A DNA stretch of 64,000 bases, taken from Panacibacter microcysteis. Lineage in GTDB: Bacteria > Bacteroidota > Bacteroidia > Chitinophagales > Chitinophagaceae. Below are positions 38,773-46,632 of this stretch, in pieces. Location of the stretch: contig NZ_JADWYR010000002.1 in assembly GCF_015831355.1 (NCBI RefSeq), positions 744,001-808,000 of the forward strand. Reading direction: 5' to 3'. How positions within the stretch are numbered: position 1 is the stretch's first letter; each line of letters begins with the position of its first letter. A program made the position numbers and the translations under genes. Under the pieces are notes generated by a model. It was not told the origin of the DNA. It did not search any database and saw only the letters and a program-made list of their open reading frames with translations.

Positions 38773-39911
38773 TAAAAAGCATTTCCATGTGTGGTGCTGA
38801 TTATTTTCCTGGCCAGCCATGGGGTGTGGTTCATAGTAGTAAGAAAAAGAGATGTGGCAGTGTTGTTTCCAAATATTGATTGCACAAAGCGCCCCATACC
38901 CAGGCGCCGGCTAAATTGTTGCTGCCACTGCTTTGTGTAATGATCTTCCATTTCCTTCCTGCTAATGGAACCATGTAAAAACCTGTTGATGTTATCAAAA
39001 GCAAGTTTGGATGCATGCATGGCCATGCTCATACCATTGCCACAGAGCGGCGTTATTAAACCAGCCGCATCACCAATCATCAAAACGTTATTTTCTACCT
39101 GTTCTTTTTTATTAAAGCTAACCTGCGAGATAACAAGCGGTTCTTGATACAGGAATGTAGCTTTTGTAAAAATGTGCTGCAATAAAGGGTTTTGCCACAA
39201 CACCTGCTGCTCCATTTGCTTAATGGAATTACCGTGTTGTTTCAGGTTGCCGGCCGTTGTTAAATAACAAAGACAACATTTGCCGTCTTCAATAGTCGAA
39301 ATGCCGCAATAACCATTGCTAAAATTATGAAGCGCTATATTTTGCCTGGGAAAGGCGTAACGTATATGATATTTAACGCCAATATAATTGTTTAGTTTGT
39401 CAGGTTTTTTTTGTGTAAAGCTCCTGTTCCATTTAATATCGAGGTTACTGCGTTTGCCATAGGTTGCAGCGGCTACTTTAGCAGTGAGATTGCCGGCATT
39501 GCTTTCAGCAGTAAATTTTTCATTTGCAAATGAAAGGTTTTGCACTTTTGTGTTCTGCAACACATGTACGCCTTTCTTTGTTGCTATATCGTACAAAGCA
39601 TTGTCAAGCGTATAGCGGCTTATACCAAAGCCACCAAGTGGTAAATCAAAACTATAAAGTTTACCCTTCACATCAGAAAGCTGCAGCTTGTTAATTACAG
39701 GCAATTCGTAAGCGTTATCGTTAAATCCCAGGCGTTTTAGAAAAGGCAGGCTTTCGAGGCTTATGTATTCGCCGCAAACTTTATGATAGGGATATCGCTC
39801 TTTTTCAAACAGTACGGTCTTGTAACCGGCATCTGCAGCCTGTATAGCCAGCGTCAGGCCTGCAAGGCCGCCACCTGCAATAGCAATATCATAATCTGTT
39901 TCAGCTTTCAT
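38772..39911 (-). CDS. FAD-dependent oxidoreductase (geranylgeranyl-reductase-like) of PKS operon
   Basis: Flavoprotein of 379 residues. N-terminal dinucleotide fold IAIAGGGLAGLTLAIQAA with GxGxxG at residues 13-18 and Glu36 for the ribose; later KVCGEYIS and the second FAD motif MIGDAAGLITPLCGNGMSMA. This layout is seen in the geranylgeranyl reductase/aromatic hydroxylase group (p-hydroxybenzoate-hydroxylase fold). It overlaps the methyltransferase gene by 11 bases and is the last gene of the four-gene operon. In the analogous srs operon of Streptomyces a flavin hydroxylase oxidises a type III PKS product to a quinone, so a hydroxylation role is plausible here, but reduction of a prenyl chain cannot be excluded. 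Confidence 0.85.
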   Translation of the reverse strand: MKAETDYDIAIAGGGLAGLTLAIQAADAGYKTVLFEKERYPYHKVCGEYISLESLPFLKRLGFNDNAYELPVINKLQLSDVKGKLYSFDLPLGGFGISRYTLDNALYDIATKKGVHVLQNTKVQNLSFANEKFTAESNAGNLTAKVAAATYGKRSNLDIKWNRSFTQKKPDKLNNYIGVKYHIRYAFPRQNIALHNFSNGYCGISTIEDGKCCLCYLTTAGNLKQHGNSIKQMEQQVLWQNPLLQHIFTKATFLYQEPLVISQVSFNKKEQVENNVLMIGDAAGLITPLCGNGMSMAMHASKLAFDNINRFLHGSISRKEMEDHYTKQWQQQFSRRLGMGRFVQSIFGNNTATSLFLTTMNHTPWLARKIISTTHGNAF

Positions 39912-40593
39912 GTTTGTATAAGATCAGGTAACGAAACGCCCATTTCCATGCTATAGAATAATGAGCCAGGCCTGCCCGCTTGAAGATATTTATCCACTCA
40001 GATTTTTTGAAACCCCTGGCTACGCTCAGCGGTGCATCGTTTTTTACAAGATAAGACTTTGAGAAAAATTTTGTCAGCAGTTTTATAGAATGGTAAGCGA
40101 TGGTATTCCTTTCGAGGTCATTGATGAAAAAGCCAATACGACTGTTGTCGTGCATCCAGCGTAGCTGCTGAACCAGTTGATCTTCCGTAAAATGATGACA
40201 AAATAAACTGGAAAATATAATATCGGGTTTTTGATCGAACTGAACATGCCTGTAATCTGATGTTATCCACTCTGCAGTAAAATTTGACTGGTTCTTTGCT
40301 TTGGCAAAATCAATACATTCTTTTTTAACATCTATGCCAATAAAGCCTGCAGATGCATGAGGTAGTGCCTTTGCGATCGCGGCAAGGTTATCTCCGCCAC
40401 CGCAGCCAATCTCGCAAACGGTTATCTGCCTTTTGTGTGCAGCAAGTTTTCGTAAACCATCTATTGTAATTGTATGACCGCCAAGCAATGTGTTGATCGT
40501 GTTTAACTCCTGCATGTTTTGCTTTATATCAGCAAAAGGAATATCATCACCGTCAAGCAACTCATTTTTGTATATCCGCTTGTTCAGGTTCAT
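39901..40593 (-). CDS. SAM-dependent methyltransferase of PKS operon
   Basis: Class I methyltransferase of 230 residues. SAM-binding motif I is TVCEIGCGGGDNL (about residues 59-70), motif II around GFIGIDVKKEC, and the post-motif PDIIFSSLFCHHF. It overlaps the polyketide synthase stop by an ATGA junction (start 40593, PKS stop 40590-40592) and its own end overlaps the FAD gene, so all are translationally coupled. In this context it most likely methylates the aromatic polyketide or its prenylated form on oxygen or carbon; which one cannot be told from sequence. Confidence 0.87.
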   Translation of the reverse strand: MNLNKRIYKNELLDGDDIPFADIKQNMQELNTINTLLGGHTITIDGLRKLAAHKRQITVCEIGCGGGDNLAAIAKALPHASAGFIGIDVKKECIDFAKAKNQSNFTAEWITSDYRHVQFDQKPDIIFSSLFCHHFTEDQLVQQLRWMHDNSRIGFFINDLERNTIAYHSIKLLTKFFSKSYLVKNDAPLSVARGFKKSEWINIFKRAGLAHYSIAWKWAFRYLILYKHES

Positions 40594-41669
40594 TGTTTGG
40601 AAGCTAGAAAAGTTTCCATTGTTAATCCGGGGCCAAATGCAACGCCGAAAATTTTAGCGTTTTGCTCCATATTTTCCATCATTTCCTTTAGCACAAAGAG
40701 TATAGTGGGAGAGGACATATTTCCATATTCGGCCAGTACTTTGGTGGAATAATGCAGGTCGTTTTCAGTGAGATCCAGCTTGTTCTCTATGGCTTCCAGT
40801 ATTTTTTTTCCACCCGGGTGTATGCACCAATGGGTAATATCTTTTTTTGAAACGTTGTGGTGTAGTAGCGATTTAGAAACAAGCCCTTCAATATCTTCTT
40901 TGATCAGTTGTGGTACGTAGCCACTGAGCGTCATAAGAAAACCTTTGCTGCTAAGCTGCCACGACATATCATTTTTGCCTTTAAATGCCACGTGAGAAAA
41001 GAAACCGTTAATGCTTACAGCGTTCGCTGTACGAATATTATTCGACACCAGTACGGCAGCGGAGCCATCAGCAAACAGCAGGCTGCTGGCCGCATTGTCT
41101 GTTGTGTAATCATTTTGGAAATGAAGCGTGCACAATTCTGTATCAGCAATCATTACATTGGCATTTGGCTCTGCATCGCAAATTAATTTGGCAAGCTTTA
41201 AAGCATGAATGGCAGCATAACAACCCATGAAATTCACAGACGTTCTAAAGATAGCGGGGGAGAGCTCCAGCGCTTCCATGATCTGCAGGTCTAATCCCGG
41301 TGCACTCATGCCGGTACAACTCACCGTTATCAAGTGCGTAATATCATCTTTGTTGATAATACCTTCAATACATTTGGTAATAGCTTTTGTTGACAGCGGC
41401 AAAGCTTCCTCGTCAAAAACTTTCATTCGCTGCTCCAGCGAAGGAAAAGATTTCCCGCTTCGAGGAATGAAATCCCATTCATCCTCTGTGCGGCTGTAAT
41501 CTCCAACAACAGAATAACGGCTGTGAATACCGCTGTGTTTGTATAAAAAAGAGAGCTTTCTTTTTTCGTCTTTTTCCAGGGCGTAAATATCAGACATGAA
41601 ATGGATAATTTCATCCTGCCTGTGGCAATACCGTGGAACCGCTGTTGCTATGGAAATTATATCAGCCAA
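40590..41669 (-). CDS. type III polyketide synthase (chalcone/stilbene-synthase family)
   Basis: Homodimeric thiolase-fold enzyme that condenses an acyl-CoA starter with malonyl-CoA into a resorcinol, pyrone or acylphloroglucinol. The catalytic triad is visible: Cys in NFMGCYAAIHALK (Cys150), His in WCIHPGGKK (His284) and Asn in EYGNMSSPT (Asn317), numbered from the TTG at 41669. That start places IISIATAVP at the N-terminus as in relatives; a longer frame begins at a TTG at 41723 and would overlap the UbiA gene by 62 bases. The chosen start still overlaps the UbiA stop by 8 bases. No ATG is available, which is unusual for a key enzyme. GLDLQIME and FGVAFGPGLTMET are also family hallmarks. 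The starter unit cannot be predicted. Confidence 0.9.
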   Translation of the reverse strand: MADIISIATAVPRYCHRQDEIIHFMSDIYALEKDEKRKLSFLYKHSGIHSRYSVVGDYSRTEDEWDFIPRSGKSFPSLEQRMKVFDEEALPLSTKAITKCIEGIINKDDITHLITVSCTGMSAPGLDLQIMEALELSPAIFRTSVNFMGCYAAIHALKLAKLICDAEPNANVMIADTELCTLHFQNDYTTDNAASSLLFADGSAAVLVSNNIRTANAVSINGFFSHVAFKGKNDMSWQLSSKGFLMTLSGYVPQLIKEDIEGLVSKSLLHHNVSKKDITHWCIHPGGKKILEAIENKLDLTENDLHYSTKVLAEYGNMSSPTILFVLKEMMENMEQNAKIFGVAFGPGLTMETFLASKQ

Positions 41670-42522
41670 TTTGATGTAGTATAATGATAGTGATAAATGC
41701 CAGGTTTGTACAGGTGGCAGCAAGCATGTTCATGCGCATGGTATTTTTAAAACTTGCTGCCTTTTCATCTTTAAAGACTGCCACGAACCATTTTATAAAG
41801 TAGAAAACAACAGGTATAAAAAATAGTTGCAGAATAATAAACATCCTTATGCTGCCTGTACTGTTATATTGAATAAACAATAATGCAAATGCTATTGCAT
41901 ACATAATGCCACAAAAAACAAATGTTCCGCGCTTACCCAGCAACATACTAATCGTTCTTACATTGTCTTTTTTGTCAGCCGCATGTTGATATACCTGTGT
42001 GATCGGGTAAAAACCACCGATCAAAAAGATTGATGCCGCCAGTGGTATTAACGGAATATCCTGCACACCAGTTTTATCAGCCGTATAAAATACAAGTGCA
42101 AAGATCAGCGCACCCTGGTTCAGTACCACCGTCACGTACCCGATCACAGGATACTTTTTTAGCCTTATGCCCCTGTAACTGTACAGCCTGGAAAATAATA
42201 TATATACAACCAGGCCAAACGCAAACAGAGGGTTTACAAAGTATGCAAGCAGTAAGGCGGCAATATCCATCGCAATGGTAACATAAAACAGCTCTTTTGT
42301 TGGCTGTTCCGGTTTTTCAAGACCTCCTATACTATCTGTGTCTCTGTCCATGTAACTGTTGTAACCGTTGCTGGAAGGATAAATAAGTAAATGAATGATC
42401 AGCAGAGCGGCAATGGCATGAAGCCAGTGAATACTGCCTACAAAGCTCAGCGCAAAAAAGAAAACAGGCAGCAAAAAGAACGAGAAAGGAAAACGCAATA
42501 ATTGAACGGTAGATGATTGCAA
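41662..42522 (-). CDS. UbiA-family prenyltransferase of PKS operon
   Basis: Integral membrane protein of 286 residues with about eight TM helices. The first Asp-rich motif is NSYMDRDTD (residues 55-63), matching NDxxDxxxD with Ser for the first Asp; the second lies in QVYQHAADKKDN. UbiA enzymes transfer a prenyl group from a polyprenyl diphosphate to an aromatic acceptor at the membrane. Start: a TTG at 42522, because an in-frame stop lies just upstream and no ATG precedes the hydrophobic N-terminus. It is the first gene of the four-gene operon. The acceptor may be the product of the adjoining polyketide synthase, which is inference from gene order. Confidence 0.85.
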   Translation of the reverse strand: MQSSTVQLLRFPFSFFLLPVFFFALSFVGSIHWLHAIAALLIIHLLIYPSSNGYNSYMDRDTDSIGGLEKPEQPTKELFYVTIAMDIAALLLAYFVNPLFAFGLVVYILFSRLYSYRGIRLKKYPVIGYVTVVLNQGALIFALVFYTADKTGVQDIPLIPLAASIFLIGGFYPITQVYQHAADKKDNVRTISMLLGKRGTFVFCGIMYAIAFALLFIQYNSTGSIRMFIILQLFFIPVVFYFIKWFVAVFKDEKAASFKNTMRMNMLAATCTNLAFITIIILHQIG

Positions 42523-42589
42523 TGACTAAATTTTCAGTTAAGTTATGCAATAAATACAGCACCGTTGCTTAATTGAATATTCATTTTTC

Positions 42590-42660
42590 AAGCAGACAGC
42601 TTCGCGTTTGTTGCATAAAGCTTCACAGTTGAAGAGTGCGACGCAACAGGCGATGCTATG
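42590..42660 (+). repeat. dispersed repeat, single A arm with body (locus R14)
   Basis: Plus-strand arm GAAGAGTGCGACGCAACAGGCGATG at 42631-42655, preceded on the complement by the body motif (AAACGCGAAGC read on minus). It lies upstream of the PKS operon. Confidence 0.75.
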
Positions 42661-42840
42661 CAAAACTACTGCTGATACAATAAATAAATAAAGCATTTGG
42701 TGCAACTAAGATTGTACCCGATGCTGTAAAACATTTCATATTTATGCAATTGCATGAGGCTTCTGAATCAAAAATTACATGCAATGTTCAATATTGGTAA
42801 AACAGAGCCGGTCACTCAAACGCCAGGTATTAGTGTGCAT

Positions 42841-42890
42841 GAAAAAGCCGGCTACACAATCAATGGTTTAATTATATAGCCGGCTTTCTG
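42841..42890 (-). terminator. terminator of msrA
   Basis: Stem AAAGCCGGCTA (42844-42854) pairs exactly with TAGCCGGCTTT (42877-42887) around a 22-base loop; read on the minus strand it ends in TTTTTC. It lies downstream of the msrA stop. Confidence 0.7.
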
Positions 42891-42895
42891 TCCGC

Positions 42896-42935
42896 TTTTC
42901 AGCACCGGTTGTGTCACTCACTTGTACTGTACAAC
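42896..42935 (-). repeat. dispersed repeat, single B arm (locus R15)
   Basis: Minus-strand B arm CCGGTTGTGTCACTCACTTG TACTG at 42905-42929. It and R14 face each other within 300 bases but point inward, unlike the true pairs. Confidence 0.75.
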
Positions 42936-43000
42936 ATATATGATCAACGATGCCTTTTCACGCAGTGCTGTAAAAAGCAAAACTGCATAGATCATACTTC

Positions 43001-43678
43001 TTACTTTTGAGACAGTGCGTTTGTCTTCAGTTTATCTTTAAAGACTTTCTCAAACTTTTCCACCTTGGGCATAATCACAAACCGGCAATACATCTGGGAT
43101 GGATTGGAGTTATAATATTCCTGGTGATAGGCTTCTGCAGAGTAAAAATTCTTGTATGGTTCTATTGCCGTTACAATCGGATCTTTAAACGCGCCGCTGG
43201 AGTCGAGTTCATTTTTATAATAAGCTGCCTTTTCTTTTTGATCAGGCGTATGGTAAAAAACTACGCTTCGGTATTGTGTGCCAACATCATTTCCCTGGCG
43301 ATTCAATGTAGTAGGGTCATGTGTTTTCCAGAATACCTCCAGCAATTCATCGAAAGAAATTACATCCGGCGAATACACAACCTGGCAGCATTCTGCATGG
43401 CCGGTAGTACCGGTGCATACCTCCTCATACGTTGGGTTGAGTACGCTACCGCCACTGTACCCGCTGGTAACTTTCACCACACCATTCAACCGTTCGAAAA
43501 TGGCCTCTGTACACCAAAAACAACCGGTGCCAAAAGTTGCAGTGTCGTAGTGTACGCTTGTTTTCATTTTTGCTGTAGATAAATCCATGGATTGCCCTTT
43601 GTGTTCTGCACATGAAAAAATCAGCAGACAACTTAATAAAAGACTGCTATTAAGCATACCTGTGTAATTTTTTTTCAT
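43001..43678 (-). CDS. msrA: peptide methionine sulfoxide reductase MsrA, lipoprotein form
   Basis: Reduces methionine-S-sulfoxide in proteins. The catalytic signature GCFWC (Cys at 53 of the shorter start) and TGHAECCQVVY, GNDVGTQYRS and AEAYHQEYY are all present. The N-terminus (MKKNYTGMLNSSLLLSCLLI then FSC, Cys23) is a lipoprotein signal, so this copy should act in the periplasm or on the outer membrane rather than in the cytosol. The ATG at 43678 was preferred over 43690 because it gives the usual MKKN start. The domain has about 170 residues, normal for MsrA; no MsrB domain is fused. A hairpin terminator lies downstream. Confidence 0.93.
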   Translation of the reverse strand: MKKNYTGMLNSSLLLSCLLIFSCAEHKGQSMDLSTAKMKTSVHYDTATFGTGCFWCTEAIFERLNGVVKVTSGYSGGSVLNPTYEEVCTGTTGHAECCQVVYSPDVISFDELLEVFWKTHDPTTLNRQGNDVGTQYRSVVFYHTPDQKEKAAYYKNELDSSGAFKDPIVTAIEPYKNFYSAEAYHQEYYNSNPSQMYCRFVIMPKVEKFEKVFKDKLKTNALSQK

Positions 43679-43821
43679 TCCTGTAATCATTTGCGCAAGT
43701 AGTAAAATTTTATCAATACGGTCAAGTTAATTAACAAAGCCCTATAAAGATAAAATTGATTAACCGTAAATACGGAAATCAGGACTGGTACTTACTTAAG
43801 GAAATGCTAAAGGATGGGCAT

Positions 43822-43854
43822 AAAAAAAAGGATGGCATTTGCCATCCTTTTTTT
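43822..43854 (-). terminator. bidirectional hairpin terminator
   Basis: Stem AAAAAAAGGATGGCA pairs with TGCCATCCTTTTTTT around a 2-3 base loop, 15 bases after the stop of the lipoprotein gene on the minus strand. T runs flank both sides. Confidence 0.8.
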
Positions 43855-43868
43855 GTTACAATAATTTG

Positions 43869-44786
43869 TTACCAAAGATTTATCGGTAAAGTTACTGTTG
43901 TGGTAACTCCATCTATAGTGAGGTCGGCTAGATTATCACAATCTCTTACCACGGTACCGTAATCTACAGTCCAGGTAGGTTGGTTTGTAAAATTAATGAT
44001 CCTGTTTCCTGCAACAACAAAATCACAACGCTTATAAATAATAGGGTTAGCTACATCTATTGAGTCTCTGAATTGATAAGAAACACCGCCGCTTAACACG
44101 TCACCGGTTTCTACTCCTGTAACTTTAAACCATCCCTGAACGCGAATATTAGGATAGAATCCGTCATCTTCTCGCTTAACAAATCTTTTAGCGCCATTGT
44201 AAATTATATAGTCACCGTTGATTTCTGTAAGCTTTCTGTTCAAAGAAGTTTGTCTGTAAGCTGTTTGTGGGTCCTGCGTTTTGCTTTCATGTCTTACGCG
44301 TAAGCTACCCTCAAATTTTACACTATCGTAACCCTGCTTAGCACTTTTTACGTAGTAATTATCATATGTTTCGATAAAATAGCTTTGAGATGTAGTATCC
44401 ATCATATCGCCATAATATGTACGAATCACCTTTCCGCTCCTGGTTATACCTGAAGCAACATAAGTACAACCGGTACCCCAATCAGTTATTACTGTTCTGG
44501 GATAAACACCTTCCGGATTGTCGTAGGTTACTACAGGAGGGCAGGAGCCATTATTTACAGCGGCACTTACAGCTAAAGAAGGATTTAATGCATAAGCAAG
44601 CTGTTCAGACTCTTCAGCCGCTGCGAGGTCTTGCAGACCAATCGTCTTTTTAATCGCAAAATCAGTATTGGAAGCTGAAGTCGAAGCTTGAGTAGGTTTT
44701 AATTCGTTTTTGTTACAGGATACAAATACAGTAGCTGCAATCATCAGAAGTGAACCGCCACCAAAAAGGAGTGTTTTTTTTCTCAT
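43869..44786 (-). CDS. lipoprotein of unknown function
   Basis: Protein of 305 residues with an SpII signal ending TVFVSC (Cys24), followed by a Ser/Thr/Lys-rich linker (NKNELKPTQASTSAS). The mature part starts with CPPVVTYDNPEG and then alternates short beta strands (YPRTVITDWGTGC, SGKVIRTYYGD, GYDSVKFEGSLRVRH). It resembles lipoproteins of Bacteroidota with no known role; I recognise no domain. It is monocistronic: the next upstream gene is 196 bases away and a strong terminator follows. Confidence 0.75.
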   Translation of the reverse strand: MRKKTLLFGGGSLLMIAATVFVSCNKNELKPTQASTSASNTDFAIKKTIGLQDLAAAEESEQLAYALNPSLAVSAAVNNGSCPPVVTYDNPEGVYPRTVITDWGTGCTYVASGITRSGKVIRTYYGDMMDTTSQSYFIETYDNYYVKSAKQGYDSVKFEGSLRVRHESKTQDPQTAYRQTSLNRKLTEINGDYIIYNGAKRFVKREDDGFYPNIRVQGWFKVTGVETGDVLSGGVSYQFRDSIDVANPIIYKRCDFVVAGNRIINFTNQPTWTVDYGTVVRDCDNLADLTIDGVTTTVTLPINLW

Positions 44787-44981
44787 CGGGTTTGATTTAG
44801 AATGTTCTTTTAATTTACGTAAAAACTTTTATGCTGGTTTCAAAATATAAGGTACTGATAAATCAAAGGATGCGGATAATAAAGTAAAAGTAGTATTTTT
44901 CGAATAAAAAGAAAAAATTGTTAAAGGATTAAAATTAGCAAGAATTCGGCTCTCAGAACAATTGCAATGTTTTATTGTACT

Positions 44982-46478
44982 TTAAACATTAAGCTTCAAT
45001 CTTTTTTTCACCGTTTCCATTATCTGCAGGGCGTCAGGTGTCAGGTTAAAAAGAAAAATTCCGCCGATCATGATGCCTGAAAATACAGCACTTCGCAACA
45101 GCAGGAATACAAACCCATGAAACTGGCGAAACAGCCAGAAACTTACTGCATAAGCTACCAACGCTAATACAATTGCGATGACAGTTTTATTGCTAAAGGG
45201 TTGAAAGCCAAACTTTCTCCTTAAAAACTCAAATCTTATAAAATTGTACACAGTCAAAGAAATGAAATCACCATACACAGAGCCGATTATCCCGAATTCC
45301 TTTACAAACACGTATACAAGCGGGATCCTGAGCGCCAGCATAACCACACCGCTCAAAAATTCGAAACGCCAATAGGTAGAAGAACCGATTACCTGCGCAT
45401 TTAATCCTGTGCCGGCGTCAATCACCCGGATAATACCGAATATAAACACCAGCGGTATGCCGGCTTTATATGCTTCCTGCACATTAAACACATCCAGTGC
45501 ATCAGCTATATTCAGCCAGACATTGCCAAATATGAAAAGAGCAATCAACAGCAGGTTGATCGAAGAACGGTAGTAAATTCTTTTAATCTCTGCCAGGTTT
45601 TTGTCTTTCCATAAACGCACCAGTACACCGGTGGCAATAGCCTGTATACTTCTTACAGGTATTTGCATAAGACTGGATGTATACAACGCCAGCAGGTACA
45701 CCGCCGCATCTTCCAGGCCTCTTATACTGGCAATCATCAATCCATCTATCGTTTGACCGATGGTTGAAACAACAATACCGCCAAAGATAAAAATCTGCAT
45801 GGCCAGCATCTTTTTCTTAAACTTCTTCGTTACGCGGCTTGCCTTAAAGTGAAATTTGAACCTTCCTGTCCGTACCAGGTAAATAAGCAGCACAACGGCC
45901 ATTATTACATAAGCCAGGGAAAACAGTTGCATAAACCGTTTAAAATCGATCCACTCAAAAAGGTATAAACAGGCCAGCAATAAAATGTACAACCGCATAC
46001 CTGTCTCTTTTAAAAAATGCGGCAATATCGTTTTTTGCAATGCCCATGCATAACCTTCAAGCAGAGAAAAAAGCAGGTAGCCAAAAAAATAAGGAATGAT
46101 GTATAAATAGTAATCAACCAGCAGTTTCGATTTGGTACCAAATTTTTGAACGATCACCGGTTCAAAAAAATAGGCACCAATCGCAACAAGTAAAAATCCA
46201 ATAGCCGCGTACACAAAAGCCCTGCTTAAAAGATCAATTTCTTTTTCCGGCAGGTTGTCTTTATAGTACGGATAAAATTTGTAAACAATCGGTATAATAC
46301 CGAGACTGGCAATGATGTAAAAATTCTGACCAATGTCATTGAACAACCGCGTAAGCGCATACTGATCCTGAGAAAAAGTTCCCTTGGTTACAAAAAGATA
46401 AGTATTTAAAACGCCAACGGCAACACCTATATATATTACAATGCTCGAAATGATCGCCTGTTTTCTTATACCTGACAT
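44982..46478 (-). CDS. polysaccharide/oligosaccharide flippase (MOP superfamily)
   Basis: Integral membrane protein of 498 residues with 12-14 predicted TM helices, starting MSGIRKQAIISSIVIYIGVA. The N-terminal helix pair, the LLVDYYLYIIPYFFGYLLFS segment and the cationic loop KASRVTKKFKKKMLAMQ are typical of Wzx-like lipid-linked oligosaccharide flippases of the MATE/MOP superfamily. They move undecaprenyl-linked glycans across the inner membrane. No glycosyltransferase or polymerase genes adjoin it, so the glycan is unknown. It may work with a glycan locus elsewhere, or in teichuronic-like or capsule export. Confidence 0.85.
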   Translation of the reverse strand: MSGIRKQAIISSIVIYIGVAVGVLNTYLFVTKGTFSQDQYALTRLFNDIGQNFYIIASLGIIPIVYKFYPYYKDNLPEKEIDLLSRAFVYAAIGFLLVAIGAYFFEPVIVQKFGTKSKLLVDYYLYIIPYFFGYLLFSLLEGYAWALQKTILPHFLKETGMRLYILLLACLYLFEWIDFKRFMQLFSLAYVIMAVVLLIYLVRTGRFKFHFKASRVTKKFKKKMLAMQIFIFGGIVVSTIGQTIDGLMIASIRGLEDAAVYLLALYTSSLMQIPVRSIQAIATGVLVRLWKDKNLAEIKRIYYRSSINLLLIALFIFGNVWLNIADALDVFNVQEAYKAGIPLVFIFGIIRVIDAGTGLNAQVIGSSTYWRFEFLSGVVMLALRIPLVYVFVKEFGIIGSVYGDFISLTVYNFIRFEFLRRKFGFQPFSNKTVIAIVLALVAYAVSFWLFRQFHGFVFLLLRSAVFSGIMIGGIFLFNLTPDALQIMETVKKRLKLNV

Positions 46479-46527
46479 GTAGTTGCTTATATCGGCAAAT
46501 TAACCGAAAATATGTATAGGAATTTTT

Positions 46528-46625
46528 TGAGCCCGGCTTTTGCACATGCATTTAACGCCTGTTACGTCGCACTCTTGTACTGTGGAAGCTATATTGGCCA
46601 GGCGCGTAGATGGAAGCGTAAAACA
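46528..46625 (-). repeat. dispersed repeat, A arm with body (locus R16)
   Basis: Minus-strand A arm 46558-46582 (GTTACGTCGC, one change), outer flank GAGCCCGGCTTTTGCACATG, body GGCCAGGCGCGTAGATGGAA. It lies in the spacer between the flippase and M1 genes. Confidence 0.8.
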
Positions 46626-46632
46626 GCTATCC

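Noticed and set aside
43007-43582. Plus-strand frame of 191 codons opposite msrA
   Set aside because: MsrA on the minus strand has all catalytic motifs; the opposite frame has no family features.
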